From Larix kaempferi (lineage: Eukaryota; Streptophyta; Pinopsida; Pinales; Pinaceae): a stretch of DNA of 64,000 bases. A model generated the notes under the pieces. The model had not been told where the DNA came from. It searched no databases and saw only the letters and a program-made list of their open reading frames with translations. Positions 11,864 to 25,019 of this stretch are shown one piece after another (the first letter of the stretch is position 1; every line of letters begins with the position of its first letter). The stretch covers positions 6,539,001 to 6,603,000 of the forward strand of contig BSBM01000319.1 of assembly GCA_027924585.1 (NCBI GenBank). Reading direction: 5' to 3'. A program made the position numbers and the translations under genes.

Positions 11864-12043
11864 CGTACAAATACAAATAGTTTAGATATGGCACGTTGTA
11901 GGTCCATGAGAAAGTCATGGCTCACACACCCACACATGAGAAAAGGATAATAACACTACAAAGTGAAAACATAAAAAATTAATTGCGTTTTAACTTATGG
12001 GGTAAAAGATAAAAACAAAAATTCCGTGACATGTAGAACAGCC

Positions 12044-12290
12044 GGTGGCGGGTGATGAGTCAAGACACCCCTAAGCTGAATGGTCTCCGGTTTGAAACCC
12101 CGTAGATACCAAAAATCAAGCTATGTTAAGGGTTGGTGCGGTCTAGGTCGTGTGCGATCCCCTAGTGATTTTAACGGCTTAGATGCCCATTGTTCGTGGT
12201 TTCTTAGCCAAAGGAAAACCCTACAAGTAAGGGGTACCACTTGCCAACAAAAACTTCTTTTTTTTACGTATGTACCCTTAGAAGGTTCAG
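12044..12290 (+). repeat. possible tRNA-derived SINE
   Basis: GGTGGCGGGTGATGAGT at 12044 resembles a polymerase III A box, and GGTTTGAAACCC at 12089-12100 resembles a B box, with spacing of about 30 nt as in tRNA-derived SINEs. Neither a poly(A)/T tail nor target duplications were established. Confidence 0.4.
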
Positions 12291-13745
12291 ATGGTGAAGC
12301 AGCGTCGTAGAGTTGACCCATATAAAGAAGGCACCTTCACACACAATATAACTTCATTTTCCAAAGAAAGATACTCTTTATTCAAAACCCATGGGACATC
12401 ACCTTTTTTAAAAGACCAAGAGGGGCCAATCTCTCCTCTTTTTGCTTGTCTTGGCCAATGCTTCTTTTTAGTATTTGAAGAAATAAGATCTCTCCTAAAA
12501 GCCAACATTTCACTTTGTTTTGATGATATGTGCCTCCACAAAGAAGATGAAATATTTGTAAATATATGCATGGAATCTAGTAAGTGGATAATCTTAAGAT
12601 GCTCCCAGTATGGGAGCTCATAAAATACTGATTTCCTTTTCGTCCCAATGGGAATTTTCTCAACACAGGTGTCGAAGAATTTATGATCATCGAATATAGG
12701 TTCCCCATTCGAATTGAACATTTCTACAATTTCCTTCTCCTTCCCTCTATCATATGTCCTAATCCAATGAGTTGGTTGCATTGTTTTAGGAATTTGGTTT
12801 CTTTTTATGGTTTACCATTGAAAGCAAACGTTACTCTTCTATAAGGGTGGTATTATGGGAGGAATAACCTCGAGTAGTCGTAAAATGGCTTTCATAGGTA
12901 GCTGGACCACGTAGCCTTTATAGAAGGTCCACAACATTTACATCCATGATACCCTTTTGTTACAAGACATGTTGTGTTATGGTATACAAAGCAGGTTAGT
13001 GTTGAAGATCAATACAATCACACTGAATTAAAATGCCAAAAAATATTGTTACAAATATAAACAAATCAAACAACATGTTTACCAAAGCAAACTCCTGATC
13101 CTGAATAATCATGTGTGGTGTACACACATATGCCATACAACATAAAAATCCTCTCTATTGGGATGGGTGTTGATACATCGTATGCCTATATACCTTCCCA
13201 TAATTCCTTTAATTTGTCGATCAATGGTTGTAGGTAAACATTCATATTCTTCTCTTGTCTTCTACCAGGGACTATAATAGCCATCTTAAGATGTTCATTA
13301 TCCACAAAAAACTATGGATGGATATTGTTATTGATCACTACTACATGCAAAATAGAATAGTTGGTGTTTTGGAGGGAATATGGGTTGACACCATCCATGG
13401 ATATTCTCAATCAAAGGATCTATACTTCATCCTTGAATTTATCGGGCTATGTATCCTCTATATGTTTCATAGTTATTGAATTTGTTGGGATTCGCACAAC
13501 ACTTTATTTACTTTGATGCAAGACATGTCGTCCCTACAACATAGCTAATTATTTGCAATGAAAGAGCCTTTGAATCCTTGGGATTATAGGCACATGCCAC
13601 AATATCTTATGAGGAGGACCATGTGCTTTACCCTTATTTATTGATTTATGGCACATGTCATGCCCACATTTTGGACATATCTCTTTATATGCATATTTAC
13701 CTCTAAATATAATACAATCATTTAGATATGTACTCAACTCCCAAC
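12290..13745 (-). pseudogene. Tnp2-type CACTA transposase relic
   Basis: Read on the minus strand, fragments appear in the order of TNP2 transposases: CPKCGHDM and HVPIIPRIQRLFHCK (13560-13700), then DGVNPYS, FFVDNEHLKMAIIVPGRRQ, VYLQPLIDKLKELWEG, a THDYSGSGV block, KGYHGCKCCG, RLFLPYYHPYR, and FYELPYWEHLKIIHLLDSMHI (near 12600). Several stops and frameshifts interrupt it, so it cannot make a full transposase. The last open stretch is 12287-12781. Confidence 0.85.
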
Positions 13746-14599
13746 ATTTTCAACATTTTCTTTGCCTCTTCCCAGCTATCGGGAAAGACGTTATAACTTG
13801 GAAGTACCTTATATTTGAATAACCTACAATTAGTGGGAATTGATGGTCACTTACCTCAAATGTGCCGAGAAGCATGCATTTTACATGCTATACATTGCTT
13901 TCAAGTTGTATAGTAACATTGTGGCATGCCAAGGGTTATCCTTCAACCCTTAACATTTTGAACAACCACATACTACTAAGGTGTCATAAAAGATATCTAA
14001 CTCATGAGAAATTACTGTTGATGACCCATGATTGTGGCTGGAAGATGACATGTTACAATTGGTAGGGTAAAGCCATTTTCCAATTTCATCTACCAATTGC
14101 TTGTGGATTTTGCTCCTGATAAGAGCTTATGACATTTTACAACTGGTGGAATATCTTGTGCATCCGAACTCAATCCTGAATTGGGATCCTACAAAATTGA
14201 ATACATTGTTATTCAAATTCACATGGATAAGTAACATAAATTCAATTAAAGAAACGAAATATAAATAAAATATGACCTTACTGGAGATGGATAGGGAGAA
14301 CTCGATGAACTTTGAACAATATGGAATGCATTGGAATTTGAAGAATTTTCCATTTGATATTATATCATTTTCTCACTGAATTTGAGCCAAATCAATAATC
14401 AATACGTGTCTACAGTCCTAAAATATATTTTGAGAACCATATCACAATCTAACTTCCAATATAGTTTCACAACCATTTTTAAGAATAAGGTGAGTTTAAG
14501 TAACATATGTATACTATGAAGTATTGTAATTGATGTGGATGAATCCTAAAAGAACATTTGAGATGAATATATCATTTTAATTTCAAACATACAATCGTA

Positions 14600-15870
14600 G
14601 GTCTTTTTAACTACTCCGGTGTGCCTTAAAAATACAACCGCACTGGTGCATCCTACGTAACCAAATGCACCGGTGCATATAAAACATGTACACACTGTTG
14701 TGAAACATCCACAAAAGAAAATATCCGCTATATTTTATAGCGGATATTTAATTATGCATTTTTCAAAATAATTGACACTAGTGCACTTACTATACATAAG
14801 TGCACCGATGTGATCATATTTATCATACACATTGACAAATGGTAATTATTAATTTTGATTTTTTACTGTATGCCATTCTGGTGTGTTACAAAAAATATAA
14901 TGCATCGGGGCACGCATATCTTTCTTGCACACTAATTTTCCACAAAAAAAATCTAAAATAAATCTGAACAATGCGATATCTATTAAGTCGCACCAGTGCA
15001 CTTGGATGTACAGGCACATCGATGACCGCAAAAACAAAAATAAAAAACCCACAATTTTTTCCCACAAACTAAAAAAGGAGTGGGGATTTATTTTTCAAAA
15101 AACTAATTTCATAAGGTGTTTTAAAGAAAAAAAATATAAACACTATTTCATCGTTTTTCTAAAATTTCGAGAGAAGAGTCTTGCAAGAGACAATTATTAG
15201 CGGAGAAGTTTGGAGCAACCAGATTATTCTGAAGATCAAAATTTGTAAGGTATGGTGGATGACACAAACCCCTGCATAGTAGAAATTCCAATTATGTAAA
15301 TTATTACTATTGATCTCAGTGCATGATTTATTCATTTCCTATTAAGTTTTAAAATAAATTTAGAAAGAAAAAAAAATATTTCATAGTTCCCTTCAATGCT
15401 TGAACCCTTGCTTTTTTGTTGCTTCTTGTCGTTTTATGTGGTTGCAAAATTTCACATTAGGGTTTAACTCTCTTTATTATTTCACAAATAGGATTTTACT
15501 TTTTAGGTATTTTAGATTTAAGGGGTTTGTGGTTTTATATATAGGTGTTGGGTTCAATGGGACCACTAGCTTATTGCATCGAATCCAAAACCTTGTCGGC
15601 TTTGTCAGTTTTTTTAATTTTTATTCAAAAAACGTTTTTGTAGTTTTCTTTGTGGTCGTTTTCGTATAACACACCAGTGCGTTTGGAATAAAAGTACACC
15701 AGTAATCATCGATGCTTTAAATTATATATATATCGCACCGAAAAAGGTGTATGTCATATTATTAATTTATTTTTCGTTAACGGTGCATTCTGATTTGATG
15801 CACCGATGCGTTCACGATGTAGACACACCAGGGTGTTTTAATTTTTGAAGCGCACCGATATGGCATACTA
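14600..15870. repeat. internal cluster of CACTA-type short repeats
   Basis: Palindromic 10-12 mers of the type TGCACCGGTGCA, GCACCAGTGC and GCACCGATGC recur between 14615 and 15020 and between 15665 and 15865. They lie between the divergent Tnp2 relic and the plus-strand gene. A 14 bp perfect-stem hairpin (AAATATCCGCTATA, 3 nt loop) is at 14719-14749. Confidence 0.7.
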
Positions 15871-15957
15871 CTTTTTTATTTGGAAGTTATGTAATTTATT
15901 TGTATTTTATATTTAATAGCTTCTCTATTTAATGGTTAATGTTGTTTATTGATAGAA

Positions 15958-17712
15958 AATGTGTGATAAGAGTTCAATGAACAATAATTCTAATCGGCAC
16001 GATGGGAGCACATCCAAAAATGCGAAGAAGGAAAGTTCTTTGTAATTCTATATTAAATCAATATGTTTGAATTATATGTAATTTTAACTAATATCTATTC
16101 ATTAATGTGTGTCATGAAGAGCCAAAAAATGAGGAAGATCGGTAAGATTCTTTGCACTCTAAGTGCAAAACAACATTAAACCTTGATGGAAAAGTTGCAG
16201 ATAGATGAATCACATGAATAAAAAAGTAATCAATATGAATTTTTTCTTGAATTTTTAGTAATACTATACTTAAGAATATTCACTAACATGTTTCAAACAA
16301 ATTATTTAACATAAGTTTAACGTTCTACATGGCTGACATCAACAAAATTGAATGCCATCATAAGAAAAAACAAATTATGGAAGATGTAAATGATGATGAA
16401 TTGGTCCTTAGCTCATCTGGAATGGTGCTAGAAGTTAATGAAAGAGGAAAAAACTTTTATAAAACTATGAGGGATATAGTGGAAAGAACATATAGATGTA
16501 CTTTCCACTTACAATACAAAAATCAATTCAATGATTCGAAGAATTAGGTTATATCTAAACTATGAGAGGTGTTTCTAGAGCAATGGTCAATGAGATCTGT
16601 CAAAATTGCAATAGAAAAAATGTACAACAACAAGAAAGAATAATTCAAAAGTAATACTCTAAAACATGTTTTTATAGAATATGTATCTATTACTACAAAT
16701 CATTCCTTTAATAATATTAATTCTGCTATATTTAATTTTCATATCAGTATAGAAATAATTTAATGTCATTTTAATTTTTCAGGAAGATTATGAAAATCCC
16801 AAAGGATGAATGAGGTGATATCTGAAATATGCTAGTAGGAATGTTTAAAAAAATGTACAAGGAGATGGCCAAGGAAATTGATATAATTGCATCGCATGAG
16901 GAGACATCTCAACAACAACGTGCTTCAAATATATGAAATCATTGAACTTTTTCTATTATGTACATATAATTAAATTAATATACATTAAATATTACTTTTC
17001 AATTGTTTTGTTGAAGAAAAGAAAACAAAATGGAACCCATTCAGTACATAAGACATGACGAAAAGGAAAAAAAGGATTGATAGCAAAGTTTGTGAGTAGT
17101 TGTGATTTCCTTATAAATGCTTAAGATTTAGTTTAGTTGTGATATTTATATTTTAACTTTTTTTACACCAACCATCCTTGGATGTCTTCAAACATGTGTT
17201 AACATATAAAGAAGAACCATCCGAAGAATTGATTGACAATGAGTTAAGTATGGGTTGTGAGTATATGTTGGCGTATCAAAAATTAATTGTGGAATTTGTA
17301 AGTATCTATGTTTTTTACTTCTCTCATTTTATAATTAATGGAACAAAAATAATAATTTATATTAAATCTATGATTTGTTATGGGGTAAAAATATTGCAAG
17401 AAACAAAGTATGGACTAGAGTCAACATAAGAGTTGTTGAGAGAAGGAATGAGATGTGGTTTTTAAAGAATGTGTATCATTCATGGCTCAATTCTTTCTAT
17501 GGTACGTCGCTTTTCAATTTACATTCATGTATATTATTTATTTTAATTTTATTTATTCCCATCAATGTAGATACACTCATTACACTTTATTTTTATGTTT
17601 GTCTATAGAAGTTGAAGAGGATGAAACCAATCAAGGCAATAAAAAAAACATACAACCAAATAACCCAAGTCATGCAAGTGGCTCGAGCACTGACAATAGT
17701 TCTAGTGAATAA
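15958..17712 (+). pseudogene. second gene of the CACTA element (TnpA-like, tentative)
   Basis: Several short exon-like stretches with splice-like borders: MCDKSSMNNNSNRHDGSTSK (15958), MADINKIECHHKKKQIMEDV... (16329-16544), SVKIAIEKMYNNKKE (near 16596), a coiled-coil-like stretch (16790-16935), DVFKHVLTYKEEPSEELID (17178-17300), EVEEDETNQGNKKN to a stop at 17710. The EPSEELIDNE segment resembles the plant transposase 24 family, which accompanies Tnp2 in CACTA elements. The assignment is inferred from position and this weak resemblance; intron borders are not certain. Confidence 0.4.
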
Positions 17713-18179
17713 TAATGATGACCAATATGTTTGGATGTTAATGCAATCTGTTCTATATTTTGAAATAATTGTTTGTGAAAATTAGACATTTTGTATAATA
17801 TTGTACTAGACATAGTGTCCCAATTGAAAGACAAAGGGTTAACCATTAAGTGTAACAACTACATACATGTTGACATTTTGATTATTGTGGACCTTTATGT
17901 TGTCCCCTTTAGTAAGACAAAGGGACTTTTATTCATATATATTAAATTAAAGTTTATTATTCTATTGCATTCTCCAATGTCATTGTGAAATGTTACATGT
18001 GAAATGGTATATCACCAATTAAATATATGGATAATTAAATATTAAATAGATGTAACAAATTAATCCAAACAAAATAATTCAAATTCAAATTATATGAATA
18101 TTTTTATAAAAAAATATTTTAACTTCTGATTAATAATGGAATTAAACAAAATAAAAATAAAATATAGATATTCTAGTGT

Positions 18180-18735
18180 GATGTCACTAGTCATTAGTCA
18201 CTGTTCACCAAACATAAAATGACTACCGGTGCTTTTGATAATTTTAATCACATCGGTGCATTTGAGACAATGTAGCACTAGTGCTCTTTAAACAACAACG
18301 CCTCGGTGCAAAATAATACTCGTTGCATGCCCCAAGTGATTTTTTTCATTATTACGCCCCAGTGCACAACTATATCGTAACCGCACCATTAAATTTTAAA
18401 ACTACAGTGAAGGTCAACGTCCCCATCAACTTCACCAGTTTGTTTTCCTTCACTTATCGCACTAGTGCTTTGTAATAGTTACTAAGAACCAGTGCTTTAT
18501 AATAGTTCATAAGCACTGGTGCTACATTTAGCATAAAGCACTAATGCATATATTGTTATAAAGCACTGGTTGCATTTAAAATTTTGGTGTGCACCAATTC
18601 TATATGTATTATCAAGCATCGATGCATATCTTGATTTCAATTTTTGGTGCACTCCGGTGCATATATTTATTTTAAAAGCATCGATACATTTTGTGTTGGT
18701 TAGCACCGATGCACTTGCACTGATGAAAAACCTCC
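18180..18735. repeat. right subterminal repeats of CACTA element
   Basis: At least ten copies of GCACYRGTGC/GCATCGATGC-type 10-mers in both orientations in about 550 bp (for example near 18225, 18272, 18459, 18510, 18613, 18651, 18700). Such arrays bind the element's own TnpA-type protein in known CACTA transposons. Confidence 0.75.
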
Positions 18736-19383
18736 GCTATGTAATCCGACCACCAAGTTTTTTTAAATTTTAATAAATTTATGTAAAAACCTATGCTAAA
18801 ACATCTATTACCATTGACAAAGGTTGTAGCAGAGTGTTTTTTGGAGAAATTTAACCAAATCTTGTAACACTAAAAACCTCCACTATAACCTCTACTACAG
18901 GGCCTTTTCCTTGTAGTGCATTGCTTGTGTCTAAATGGACTCCAATGTTAGACAACATGCTAAAATGGTGAGCTTTAATCAACATTTGTGGATAAGTTCA
19001 TGTACGTTGGTTATATAATTTTCCATGGTGATCATCAACTAAGAATTTCTCATGAATGTAAGTCATTTTTACAGTTAAACCTCGATACTAGAGTTTACTA
19101 GTATATCTACCAAGATTATACCAATCGAATTAGAGGAAATATGAGGTCTAAAATAGGCCTTATAAAAAAATGTGCAATGGATGAATTGGATTTATCAAAC
19201 CAATAGAATTTCAATAACTTTGGTCAACCATTATGGTTGAGTTGGACATATAGAAGTCAAAGATGCTTATGTGTCATAATTTTATTTGACAATAGCTAAC
19301 TTCATATAAACCTCACATTGATTAAGATTTTGAAAAATTCATCTCGAAATATGATAAATATGTTTGAAATAATAAAGATAGAA

Positions 19384-20376
19384 TATTTTATATTATCACT
19401 ACTTCTAAGTTCCTTAAAATATAAATCTCGCATTAATTAAAATGATAATTGAGTAATTTTTTCCAGCGAAATAATGAAGTAATTTTGAAATAATAAATAT
19501 AGAGTATTTTAAATTATCATTAGTTTTAAGTTCTTTAAAATAAAAATCTCTCATTAATTAAGATGATAAATCTCGCATTAATTAAAATGATAATTGAGTA
19601 ATTTTTTTTCAGCGAAATAATGAAGTAATTTTGAAATAATAAATATAGAGTATTTTAAATTATCATTAGTTTTAAGTTCTTTAAAATATAAATCTCTCAT
19701 TAATTAAGATGATACTGGAGTAATTTTGAAATAACAATAACATTTATATAATTAATCTCTTCAAATAAAATAAATTAATTAAAAAAAGTATCATAAATAA
19801 AAAATAGGAGAGAGATAAAATCATCTTTTGCTATTTTTGAGATAACTTTCTCCTCCACACTCAGAATTTGATGCTTTTGGCACCGTTGGAAAAGTCTCGG
19901 CGAGATATACAACTTTCATGTTTTGAGTTTTGTGAGATTCCACATCATTGTTTTTGGGTGAGCATTTTAGTATCAAGATACTAAAATATCCACCCCAAAA
20001 ACTCGGTGCAAAATTTGGAAAACTTAAAACACAAAAGTTGTAGCTCTCATCAACAACTTTCCAATGGTATCAAAAACATCAAATTATGACTTTGGAGGAG
20101 AAAGTTATTGTAAAAATAGTGAAAGATTATTGTATCTCTCTCCTTTCTTTTTATGATACTCTTTTTAATTTATTTATTTTTATTTATAAGATAAAATAGC
20201 AAAATATTATTTTATCTCTATCCTTTTTTTATGATACTTTTTTTAATTAATTTATTTTTATTTATAAGAGTTTAATTATATAAATGTTTTTATTATTTCA
20301 AAATTACTCCACTATAATCTTAATTAATGTAAGATTTGTATTTTAAAGGACTTGGAAGTAGTGATAATATAAAATA
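19384..20376. mobile_element. foldback / large MITE-like inverted repeat
   Basis: The termini (TATTTTATATTATCACTACT... at 19384-19405 and its complement at 20355-20376) are exact inverted repeats of 22 bp. The arms stay complementary inward to a palindromic centre, ATTTTAGTATC-aa-GATACTAAAAT, near 19960-19990. The left arm holds extra tandem copies of a TTAAGTTCTTTAAAAT...ATGATAA block (19400-19740). No coding capacity and no clear target duplication. Confidence 0.8.
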
Positions 20377-23300
20377 AAATAAAATTAGTGATTGTTTATT
20401 TTTAGTATTTTTGTAATTATATTTTTTCATTGTAATTTTAGTTTTTTTTTTAAGTTTTAAATTTGATTAAATATATAAAAAGTAGTGATAAATTTATTAA
20501 AAAAATTATAATATAAATTAAAAAAATTTACCACTATATCATTTATTGTGTATGCACAAGAATCTAAACATTTCATTATTATTTTCAACCATCAACTCTT
20601 AACTTTACAATAACTCAACATACTTGTCAATTGCCATTAATGAAATATTATAGGCTGACCTTCACTAGATAACACCTTTAAAATAATGTGGCATGGCATA
20701 TTTGTAGTGTGGCGTGGTTTTTTTATTATTTTCCTTAGGAGACCCATTTTAGACCCCAAATTTCCTCTAATGCATCATAATATATGGGTTAGACCTCAAG
20801 CCCTATTTGCTTCAAGTGCTCCTTACTCCAAGGATCTTTGCCTTGAGTATTTCAAACAAAGAGTGCATTCAAATGCCATTAATTTTGGTTCTAGAAACAA
20901 GAAAATAAGTTTGACCCTACCTTTTGAGATATTTTCATTTGTAGTGAAAGGAAAAAGTAGCTCTACATGTTATTGAGAAAATGTCATAATCCCTGAATCT
21001 TGAGGAAGGAAAAGTTTGGAAATATGACCTCCACCACACTATTTATTACCTAAGACCAGCCATCTAGTCTTCTACTTATATTCATGAGATATATTTGTGG
21101 ATGGAGAGGTTAGAAAATAAAGAAAGGTGGAGATAAGTACAGGAGATCATGAAAACTTAGCAGGAACAACAAGAGAGTCAATTATAGATCAAGAAAGAAT
21201 CACGTGTTTAGGGGAAGGGAAATCAAGAAGTGGCCATAATTGATGTAGAACAATCATCAAGGAAAGGAGTAGTGGCTAATTCAATTGTCACCATGGTCAT
21301 GGATCTTGATAAGAATCAATTTGTTGCAGAATTTAGATGTGATAGTAGAAACTACTTAGAAACAATAAACTTCTAGTAAAAGGCCAATATTGGAAAGTTT
21401 AGGTGAGCTCCTTGAACAAGTGAATGTTGGCGAGCATAAGAAGGGTAGGTTAGAGCAACTGAAGGGTAGACAGACAAAATCAATCCACCGGAAGCATTCA
21501 AAAGGGAAATCTTTTGAAGCCCCCTTAGTGACTATGTATCATGCTTCCACATCAAACCCATAAAGAGTGGTGATGGATGAAGCTCCATGCAAAAAGGGAC
21601 CTTCTTAAACTAATGTGGAAGAGAAGAAAAAAGGTTTCAAGAGCTAGATATATGTTCTGAGATGGCCCAAACAAAGAAGCAAGCCAACAAATTAAGGAGG
21701 GAATTGTATCCGCAAGTATGGAATAAGGGATCAACCAATCCCAAAATGTTGACCTCAGTTGATTATGAGAAAGGAACTTTTGATTTAGTTGTTTTGCAAC
21801 CTAAAGTAGACAAAAGTGAGGCCGAAATAAAGGAAAAAAATATGAATCCACTAGGATGTAATTTGATTTGAATAAAATGCATGTGATCAATAATGTTGAG
21901 TGGAACAAACAAACATGTGGCATGGTCTGTAGGGATCTTTTACACGCTACTGCAAATGTTGGGAAGCTTCAAGGGATAATTGGTTAATTTGGAAAAGCAG
22001 CGAAAACATAAAAAAAATTGTTAATTGGTTAATCGGAGTTGCCAACTCCTTATGACTTTCTAAGTATGATTCCCACACCACACTAACTTATGTTTATTTA
22101 TACTATAAGTAATTGATTGAGGTTCATGCCTTCATCTTCAACCTAGTGTTATTAATGTTAGATACGATTAATGTTCATGTACTTAGTGTTATTAATGTTA
22201 GATACGATTAATGTTCATGTACTTAACATTTAATGGTGCATGTTGATACATTAAATGTACATGTTTAAGTTGTTTTTATATTGAGGTTCTACAAGTTCAT
22301 GTTAAAGTAGTTTTATGATTTTGAGCCTTATGGTTACAACCCTTAAAAACTATGACCTCTCATGTAGTTACAATTATTGAACATTGTACATGGGGGCATA
22401 TGAATGAGTTGATTTCCCATTACAATGAAATAATTACATCAATAAGTGTTATAATAGCATTTATTAATAAGTGTTATAATAGCATTTATTAGTGTATTAT
22501 ATCTACATTTATAGAATGGAGGTTGATATCTAACTGCAAGTTATGCAGTGTGCTAGTTATAGAACATTTTCTACTTTATATTTCTAATTTATATATATAA
22601 CAATATCCTATAGAGAAAACTTTATTACCACATTCAAAAAGCTATTTGAATGGGTCAACAAAGATAGTGATTTGCATCATTAATTATTGTTGCCCTCTTA
22701 TTATTTTCAAGTGTTGTGAATTCTATGTCATCCTGACTGAGTTCCAATATAAAGCTAAATCATGTGAAGTACGGTTTCAGTTCATTCAATCTATTGTTAA
22801 CTAAGTCCCAATTTGAATCTCTATCCAAATGAGCAAGAATTCAATGTTTGGTGGTCATATTTTCTTTAGTATTTCAAGTTCCTTTGATAGACCTACTGAG
22901 CTTGCAGTTTACCTATTTTTACGATTTCAATATTCTAATGGCTTTTTTGGAACTGGCTAGATGGTTTAATTTTTAAATTATGTTGTTTGATTGATTCACA
23001 CATTAATGGCATATTTTGTTTTTGCATTTTCTGTGATTGATTTGGGGTCTTTACCATTAAAATTTTGGTAAATTGACAAGGGTATACCAAGGGTAGTGTA
23101 GAACTAAGTGGTTATGTATAAAATATGGATCTTCTTTGCCAACTTAAAAGAAAGTGCTTTGATGCCATTTCTCTTTTCAATGGTTTTGCTAGCAAAGGGT
23201 AATTGGAAGTCAATGATGTTTGATATCAAGGTTCATTCCAAGGGAGTAAAAATCAAAAGACTCAATGATATATTCCTATTAGGAAAAACAAGTGTGGGAC

Positions 23301-24080
23301 GTATAATTATGAAATGGATTTATTGGGATTTAAAAATAGATAAAACCTATTGACAATAGAAAACAATAATCACACTTGGTGTTTTACTAGTGCTACACAT
23401 TTCCACATATATGACTGTTATAAGGCACTGGGGATTGAGATAAGAGTTTGAGGATGCATATATTGAGTGAATCTGGAACCTCAAACTAATCGCAAGCTTG
23501 ACCATCTAATCAAAGATGCAACTGAGATCAAGAGGGAGATGTGCAAGAACATTATTATTTTGAAAAATCTGTGAGCACGTACTCAAGGTTCAACTGAAAA
23601 AAATGCTCAAATTATTATCTAAATGCAACTTTTTGTGAACCTTTCGACTGATTCCATATATCTTTCCTTTGTAATAAGGAGGATAATGATACATATATTG
23701 TGTTTCTTTAAAACGAAATGGATTAATCTGCTTAAATGCATGTTAAAATGTTCATTCGAAATTCCTTTCATTGTTTTTTAATATACTAAACAAGGTAAAT
23801 AGATGCAAAGCAATTAGTCCTTAAATTTAGTTTAACTGATCTATGAATAAACATAGAAAATTTTATAATTTTTTGAATAACTTAATTACGCCAAGAGACG
23901 CATTTCTATAATCTAGGTGGGGGAAAGTGTTCGTTTATCCCAAACATAATAATAAAGCATGCTTCCTTTGGTATATAAAGAAAAGTATAGATGTGAAATA
24001 TAAGTAGTTTTATTCATTTTCTTATGTTTATAAAATATTTTAAAATTTTGTTTATCTTGTTTTTGTTTTCTATTTAACAT
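20377..24080. other. unassigned DNA with small tandem repeats
   Basis: No gene recognised. A 42 bp duplication lies near 22145-22230 and a 25 bp duplication near 22443-22490. Frames such as 20686-20976 and 21662-21871 have no recognisable domain and are not called. Confidence 0.4.
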
Positions 24081-24082
24081 AA

Positions 24083-24118
24083 TAAAAATAAAATAAAATA
24101 AAATAAAATAAAAAAAAA
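24083..24118. repeat. (AAAAT)n microsatellite
   Basis: Consecutive AAAAT units followed by a poly(A) run. Confidence 0.9.
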
Positions 24119-24880
24119 CATTGGCACTTACATTCATATTTACAACTTTCACGCAACCTATTTAATAATTCATGATCATATGAACTTTGTTGAATTCATA
24201 GCGAAACACAAAAGTAAGAGAAAAAAATATATTAGTTCAAATATAGATAACCAAATAATTGTCATAAGATTATAATGAAATGGTAAGAAAAATTCAATTT
24301 AAATAAAAATAATTTAATTGATTTTTTTTCATCGAGAGGTGCATTTTTACAGCTCGAGTGGGGAGACGTCTGTCTCAAACATTAAGTGAAAAAAATTATA
24401 TTTCTTATGTTAGCCATAAAAAATTAAATAAATAAAAATAAAAATTCATTTGTCTCGTTGATTAAATCAATCTTATATCAATAAAACAAATACATATTTC
24501 TTTTACTTTGTAATTGGAGCCTATGCGAACTACTACTTGAAACATGTAATCTCTAAGAAGCAAAACTAAAGATTATGATATTGTTTCCTTTTTGTTTGCG
24601 TTGTTGTCTGCTATAGTGAAGTAGTGAAAAAAACAAGGGTGTTCAATTGCCAAATTTTTTAAAGACTCCCTATCTTGATACAAACTAATACTTTTAATTA
24701 ATTTCAAAAACTAGAAAAAAATGGAATTTGTAAAAGCACCAAGAAAAAAAAATGTATGAGTATATAATTCTAAGAAGGGAATTACATCATTATATTTGAT
24801 AGAGTGAAGACTTTCATTTTAATGTTCAACATTGCAAATGCAAAGGCTCTTCATTAGAAAGGAACATTACATTTTTATGT

Positions 24881-25010
24881 GGTTATATTCAACAATTTCA
24901 AGCAATAGATGTTTTTTGGGTTATATTCAACAATTTCAAGCAATAGATGTTTTTTGGGTTATATTCAACAATTTCAAGCAATAGATGTTTTTTGGGTTAT
25001 ATTCAACACT
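24881..25010. repeat. 38 bp tandem repeat, about 3.3 copies
   Basis: Unit TATATTCAACAATTTCAAGC plus AATAGATGTTTTTTGGGT. Three copies are essentially identical and a fourth is partial, so the array is recent. Confidence 0.95.
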
Positions 25011-25019
25011 TGAGAAAGG

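Larger units (their letters stand above)
12290..18918. mobile_element. CACTA (En/Spm) DNA transposon, degraded
   Basis: Contains a Tnp2-type transposase relic on the minus strand (12290-13745), a second exon-intron gene relic on the plus strand (15958-17712), and clusters of TGCACCGGTGCA-like repeats. The right end (GGGCCTTTTCCTTGTAGTG, 18900-18918) has the CACTACAAGGAAAA terminus of CACTA elements. The left end was not found: a CACTACAAAGTGAAAA at 11954 is a weak match and lacks adjacent subterminal repeats. The left boundary given is only the limit of recognisable coding. Confidence 0.75.

Noticed and set aside
11954-11970. CACTACAAAGTGAAAA as left end of the CACTA transposon
   Set aside because: It only partly matches the right terminus, no 3 bp target duplication (TAA versus CAT) is seen, and no subterminal repeats lie next to it.
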